From: Halocatena pleomorpha
Lineage (GTDB): Archaea; Halobacteriota; Halobacteria; Halobacteriales; Haloarculaceae
DNA length: 49,649 nucleotides
Assembly: GCF_003862495.1 (NCBI RefSeq)
Contig: NZ_RRCH01000027.1
Coordinates: 1 to 49,649 of the forward strand
Direction: 5' to 3'
The translations under genes and the position numbers were made by a program. This document shows positions 46,517 through 49,649 of the stretch, one piece after another. The notes beneath the pieces are model-generated. The model made no database searches and had not been told where the DNA came from. It saw nothing but the letters and a program-made list of their open reading frames with translations. How positions within the stretch are numbered: the first letter of the stretch is position 1; every line of letters begins with the position of its first letter.

Positions 46517-46865
46517 GTGCATTGTATGGGGGACGTGATATGTGATTGGGGCTCCTCTGGTTGTGAATCGTCTCAGGATCAAGTGTCCTTTGCTAAATTC
46601 ATGCATCTTGATCTTAAACGAGATCGAAATCGGTTGGGTGACTATGGGAGCAATCGGGACGCTGCTCTGATATGCAGAGGAAGGAGGCACTGTAACACTG
46701 GGGGTTCAATTTAGAACGATGGTGGGTGAATACGCCACAATCGTCGTTCTGAACGGATTCTCTGGGTCGGGTGTGTTTCATTTGGATACTGTCACATCCC
46801 GGCCACTGATTACTGGTGAAGAGCTTTCGTTGATCTCGAACGCATCGGAACTCCTGATTGATTGA
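46517..46865 (+). pseudogene. Frameshifted small gene directly before the CHAT protease gene
   Basis: Two overlapping frames join into one sensible protein if a single base near 46670 is skipped: the first part ends HLDLKRDRNRLGDYGSNRDAAL and the second continues YAEEGGTVTLGVQFRTMVG and EYATIVVLNGFSGSGVFHLD, ending SNASELLID and a stop at 46863-46865. The result is about 115 residues. The second part could also be made alone from ATG 46719 (48 residues). The stop is 14 bases before the CHAT start, so the two probably formed one operon. Family not recognised. Confidence 0.5.
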
Positions 46866-46879
46866 TTCTCGATTTGATC

Positions 46880-49039
46880 ATGAGTCTTCCCACCTCCTGT
46901 GGTGACATTCGCGTTGATGTGTCTCGAAACCCACCAGCACTCGAACTGACCGACGATATTCAGGGTGTCTCTGCCACGCTTCCAACGAGTCACGTTCCAA
47001 ATCCTATACAATGCTCAACAGATATGTTTCTTTTTCCAGTGGAAGTAGCCTATGAGTTGGTCCCGCTCGTCCTCTGGACCGGAAAGCTCCATCCAGTTGC
47101 AGTACGTGATTCTGACGGATCGATAGTCGCAGAGATCAAAGATGACGAGTCAGATTTTCTCCCAGCTGGACGGTACACGATCGATATAATGTCGATAGAG
47201 ATGAAGGTGTATCTGCTCGTCGACGGTCCGGTGGCGATCCGTTCGGAATCAGATCGAGGGCGGATCATCGACTGTTCAGCAGCCAAGACCGTTCAGCTCG
47301 GTTTACGGTCCTTTCACGAGTTACCAACTGCCACAGTAACGACGACGGATCGGCCCTACGATGTGATGCGCGCGTTCTCGTGTCTCGGTTCAGCACTCAA
47401 AACCACCTCCTGCGAACGGTCGTTTCCAACGCTGCGTGGTCATCCACCGCTGTTCGAGCGTGGTAGTCGTTTTCAGGCACCTGCAAATCTCGAACGGACT
47501 GAAGAGACGGCTAGTATTCGTATTGAAGTCCCACCGACGCTTGAATCCATCTACCCAATCGCGCCGCTTGCTTACTATCTGAACGCCGTCGTTCGTCCTG
47601 GTGATACTCCCCGGATCGTCACTACTGATACCACTTATCCACTTGACCGGGGTGATGGACTGGAAACTGGTGCGGCACGACTTCTCAAACGCACCTTCAC
47701 GCTCGATTGTATCACTCGAACAGAAGGTTTTTATCCGTTCCCACTCGGAGAGCGGGTGACACTAGAACAGCGATTGCTTGATGCCGGAATTGAAGTCGAC
47801 TTCTCTGCTCTCTATGAGCAGACGCTGGTCGAACGAGTGAACGAATACATCTCGATTCCGTTCGGTCTCTTGGAGGATCTCGTACCCCGCTGGCCGCTTA
47901 CTGCCGACGTTCGCCCATTAGGGAAACACATTCCGTTTTTACCGTTCGTCGTCCAGAGCCTCGGGACAGTACGATGTCTTCCGTTGAGTTGTCAACGATT
48001 GACAAGCCCAGTCTCGCCGGCAATCGAGGAGTTCTGTCGACAAACACCAAACAGAGATGAATCTTCTATACAGAATGAGGAAGATGAGTCGGCAGTCGAG
48101 CGGGGTTTTCCTCGGTCGTCAGAAGACGCTGATATTCCAACGGACATTTACACTCCCCCAGAGACCGACAGTGTCACCCAACTCTGGCTCGCTGATGGCT
48201 ATCCACTTCAGGGGGCAAAGCCGACAATCGACGCGCTCAAACGCAGGTTCGAGACGGCCACCGTTGATGAATACGAAGTAGCTGTCGTCAGCAACGACAC
48301 TGCGATGCGTGCTGAGTCAGATGTCACCGATCTGTACGGACAGAGAGAACAAATATCGTTTGATGTGACTATGTACGAAGAGTTAGCACGTTCGGAGCTT
48401 CGAGACGTATTTACGAAGAGCTACGATCTCGTTCACTACATCGGTCACGTCGATGTGGAGGGTCTTCTGTGTTCTGATGGGTGGTTGGACGCTCACACGC
48501 TTGAGTGGGTTGCGACACGTATGTTCGTGCTCAACGGTTGTCGGTCCTATGTTCAGGGTCGAGCCCTCGTCGATGCTGGTGCGAACGGTGGGATGTGTAC
48601 GCTCTCTAACGTCGCCAATACGGCAGCCACCCGTATTGGGCGCACTGTAGCTCGTCTCCTCAACGCGGGATTCACGCTAGGTGGTGTACTCGAACTTATT
48701 AACGAGGCGTCTCTCATCGGGCAGCAGTATATGATCGTCGGTGATCCTAGCACGGCTGTCGTTTGGAATCCACAGGACTCTCCACGACTCGTAGATCTTA
48801 CTTCGACGTCGGACGCGGACACCTTCACTGCAGACCTCCAAACCTACGCAGCGAATCAATCACGGATCGGATCGCTTTATCTACCCTCCGTCGTGGACAA
48901 CGACATGTATTATATCAGCAGTAGTAATATAACTGAATTCACAGTTTCCGAGTCGACAGCCATAGAATTCTTGCAGGAAGATCGGTTTCCTGTTCGGATT
49001 GACGGATCACTGGAGTGGGATGATTCGGTTGAACTGTAG
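46880..49039 (+). CDS. CHAT-domain (caspase-like) putative protease
   Basis: This protein has 719 residues from ATG 46880. The C-terminal part (about residues 430-660) is a CHAT domain: VTQLWLADGYPLQGAKPTID, DLVHYIGHVDVEGLL with catalytic His523, and FVLNGCRSYVQGRAL with Cys554, then GANGGMCTLSNVANTAATRIG and MIVGDPSTAVV. The His-Cys dyad of caspase-like proteases is therefore intact. The first 430 residues are a beta-rich region of unknown type with neither TPR repeats nor a signal. CHAT proteases in other systems are triggered by partner proteins and cut specific targets, for example with type III-E CRISPR effectors. No such effector is encoded here; the broken gene just upstream is the only close neighbour. 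Confidence 0.85.
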   Translation: MSLPTSCGDIRVDVSRNPPALELTDDIQGVSATLPTSHVPNPIQCSTDMFLFPVEVAYELVPLVLWTGKLHPVAVRDSDGSIVAEIKDDESDFLPAGRYTIDIMSIEMKVYLLVDGPVAIRSESDRGRIIDCSAAKTVQLGLRSFHELPTATVTTTDRPYDVMRAFSCLGSALKTTSCERSFPTLRGHPPLFERGSRFQAPANLERTEETASIRIEVPPTLESIYPIAPLAYYLNAVVRPGDTPRIVTTDTTYPLDRGDGLETGAARLLKRTFTLDCITRTEGFYPFPLGERVTLEQRLLDAGIEVDFSALYEQTLVERVNEYISIPFGLLEDLVPRWPLTADVRPLGKHIPFLPFVVQSLGTVRCLPLSCQRLTSPVSPAIEEFCRQTPNRDESSIQNEEDESAVERGFPRSSEDADIPTDIYTPPETDSVTQLWLADGYPLQGAKPTIDALKRRFETATVDEYEVAVVSNDTAMRAESDVTDLYGQREQISFDVTMYEELARSELRDVFTKSYDLVHYIGHVDVEGLLCSDGWLDAHTLEWVATRMFVLNGCRSYVQGRALVDAGANGGMCTLSNVANTAATRIGRTVARLLNAGFTLGGVLELINEASLIGQQYMIVGDPSTAVVWNPQDSPRLVDLTSTSDADTFTADLQTYAANQSRIGSLYLPSVVDNDMYYISSSNITEFTVSESTAIEFLQEDRFPVRIDGSLEWDDSVEL

Positions 49040-49150
49040 TTTCCCGTCATAACGAACGATCTATAACTGATTCACGTGTTCATCAGCCATTGTTTAATGC
49101 AAAATAGCTATTACAATATTATCGATACACCGGAACGCTCGCGGGATCCA

Positions 49151-49279
49151 CTACGGTCCAGCCGGATGCCAGTCGGCAGCGACCATGCCGGCCTGTGAGA
49201 GTATGAGAAGTACTGTCAGAAGACCGCTGACAAGTTTCGGGTGCTTTGCCACGCGCGTCGTGATCCTATCATCGGACAT
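49151..49279 (-). CDS. 42-residue single-helix protein
   Basis: The ATG at 49279 opens a 42-codon frame. MSDDRITTRVAKHPKLVSG is followed by one hydrophobic segment (about 19-36, LLTVLLILSQAGMVAA) and a short tail ADWHPAGP. The pattern (charged N-terminus, KHP box, helix ending SQAG, Pro-rich end) looks like a conserved haloarchaeal mini-protein family. An AT-rich stretch upstream (49290-49350) would hold its promoter. Function unknown. Confidence 0.65.
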   Translation of the reverse strand: MSDDRITTRVAKHPKLVSGLLTVLLILSQAGMVAADWHPAGP

Positions 49280-49548
49280 TACGTTAATACATTGCATGTA
49301 TATAATAAAATAACTAACTAAATTTTTCAATTACATTACTATGCTTAAAAAATAGTTTGGTTACATTCAGTTACATTTGACATCTCTTCTTTCTGAAGTC
49401 AGATGTCGAATGTTTGTTGCTTGCCTGCGTTGGCGGTGACTTCCAGACAGGACCGGATAGAGGGCTCACAACCCAAAGTCGTTTAAGAGACAAGTATCTG
49501 CACCGCGTGTTCCGACAAAAAATGTGGTTATGAAGTCAGCGGTTTTAC
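49280..49548. other. Intergenic stretch near the right edge
   Basis: About 270 bases. 49290-49370 is very AT-rich with TTACATT repeats (49331, 49361, 49371) and probably contains the promoter of the 42-residue gene. No gene recognised. Confidence 0.4.
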
Positions 49549-49649
49549 TTAGCAGTTCTCTTCTGTTCGGTTACCATCGTCCGAATCGTTCGAGCTATTC
49601 GAATTAGGTGATGTCTCTTCCTCTATCGTATCTGTTGGTGTGTCAGTGG
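49549..49649 (-). CDS. C-terminal end of a gene entering from the right edge (acidic, Ser/Thr/Asn-rich tail)
   Basis: Read on the minus strand from the edge, a frame of 32 codons ends at the stop 49549-49551. The residues (TDTPTDTIEEETSPNSNSS and then NDSDDGNRTEENC) are almost wholly Thr, Ser, Asn, Asp and Glu. This composition is typical of linkers or tails of haloarchaeal exported proteins. It ends in Cys. The rest of the gene lies outside the window, so no function can be given. Confidence 0.5.
   Translation of the reverse strand, partial: TDTPTDTIEEETSPNSNSSNDSDDGNRTEENC

Overview
The window comes from a haloarchaeon. The proteins are acidic. Exported proteins carry twin-arginine signals, several with a lipobox. 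There is an archaeal Orc1/Cdc6 initiator beside an origin, an archaeal Rnl3-type RNA ligase, archaeal beta-CASP and PRC-barrel proteins, and TATA-like boxes close to start codons. I do not assign a genus. No rRNA, tRNA or CRISPR array was seen.

Layout. (1) 1-13305 is a carbohydrate-use island. It holds a secreted GH5 glycosidase (cut by the left edge), a Gfo/Idh/MocA oxidoreductase, a sugar isomerase/epimerase-like TIM barrel, a complete Dpp/Opp-type ABC importer (binding lipoprotein, two permeases, two ATPases), a second Gfo/Idh/MocA oxidoreductase and an IclR regulator. A TnpB (IS200/IS605) 3' remnant carrying two inserted palindrome doublets lies just before the regulator. (2) 13306-16241 holds a decayed ABC ATPase, a PhoD-like phosphatase with a lamin-tail domain behind a perfect palindrome, and a small gene remnant. 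(3) 16242-25156 is mostly housekeeping: a divergent PIN-protein/RNA-ligase pair, a formate/nitrite-type channel, a winged-helix protein, a lipase-maturation-factor-like membrane protein, a ParB-like protein, a beta-CASP nuclease, a 49-residue membrane protein and a nitroreductase. (4) 25316-32338 is a second complete Dpp/Opp operon followed by a BsuPI-like protein. (5) 32339-36715, on the minus strand, holds an AMP-forming acyl-CoA ligase and a sodium/solute symporter with a long soluble tail and a tiny upstream partner. (6) 37078-41104 holds an unknown protein, a PhoX-family protein and a membrane glycosyltransferase. (7) 41401-43874 is a replication origin: orc1, then three origin boxes, an AT-rich unwinding region and four boxes in the opposite orientation, plus a second repeated motif on the orc1 side. 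(8) 43985-49649 holds methylmalonyl-CoA mutase large subunit, a PRC-barrel protein, a frameshifted gene directly before a CHAT-domain (caspase-like) protease, a 42-residue membrane protein and the acidic tail of a gene leaving the right edge.

How it fits together. The GH5 enzyme would cut a polysaccharide outside the cell, the ABC importer would bring in oligomers, and the oxidoreductases and isomerase would process unusual sugars under IclR control; the substrate is not visible. PhoD and PhoX are two exported phosphatases. The three most notable stretches are the origin with its second motif, the palindrome doublets in the TnpB remnant, and the CHAT protease locus.
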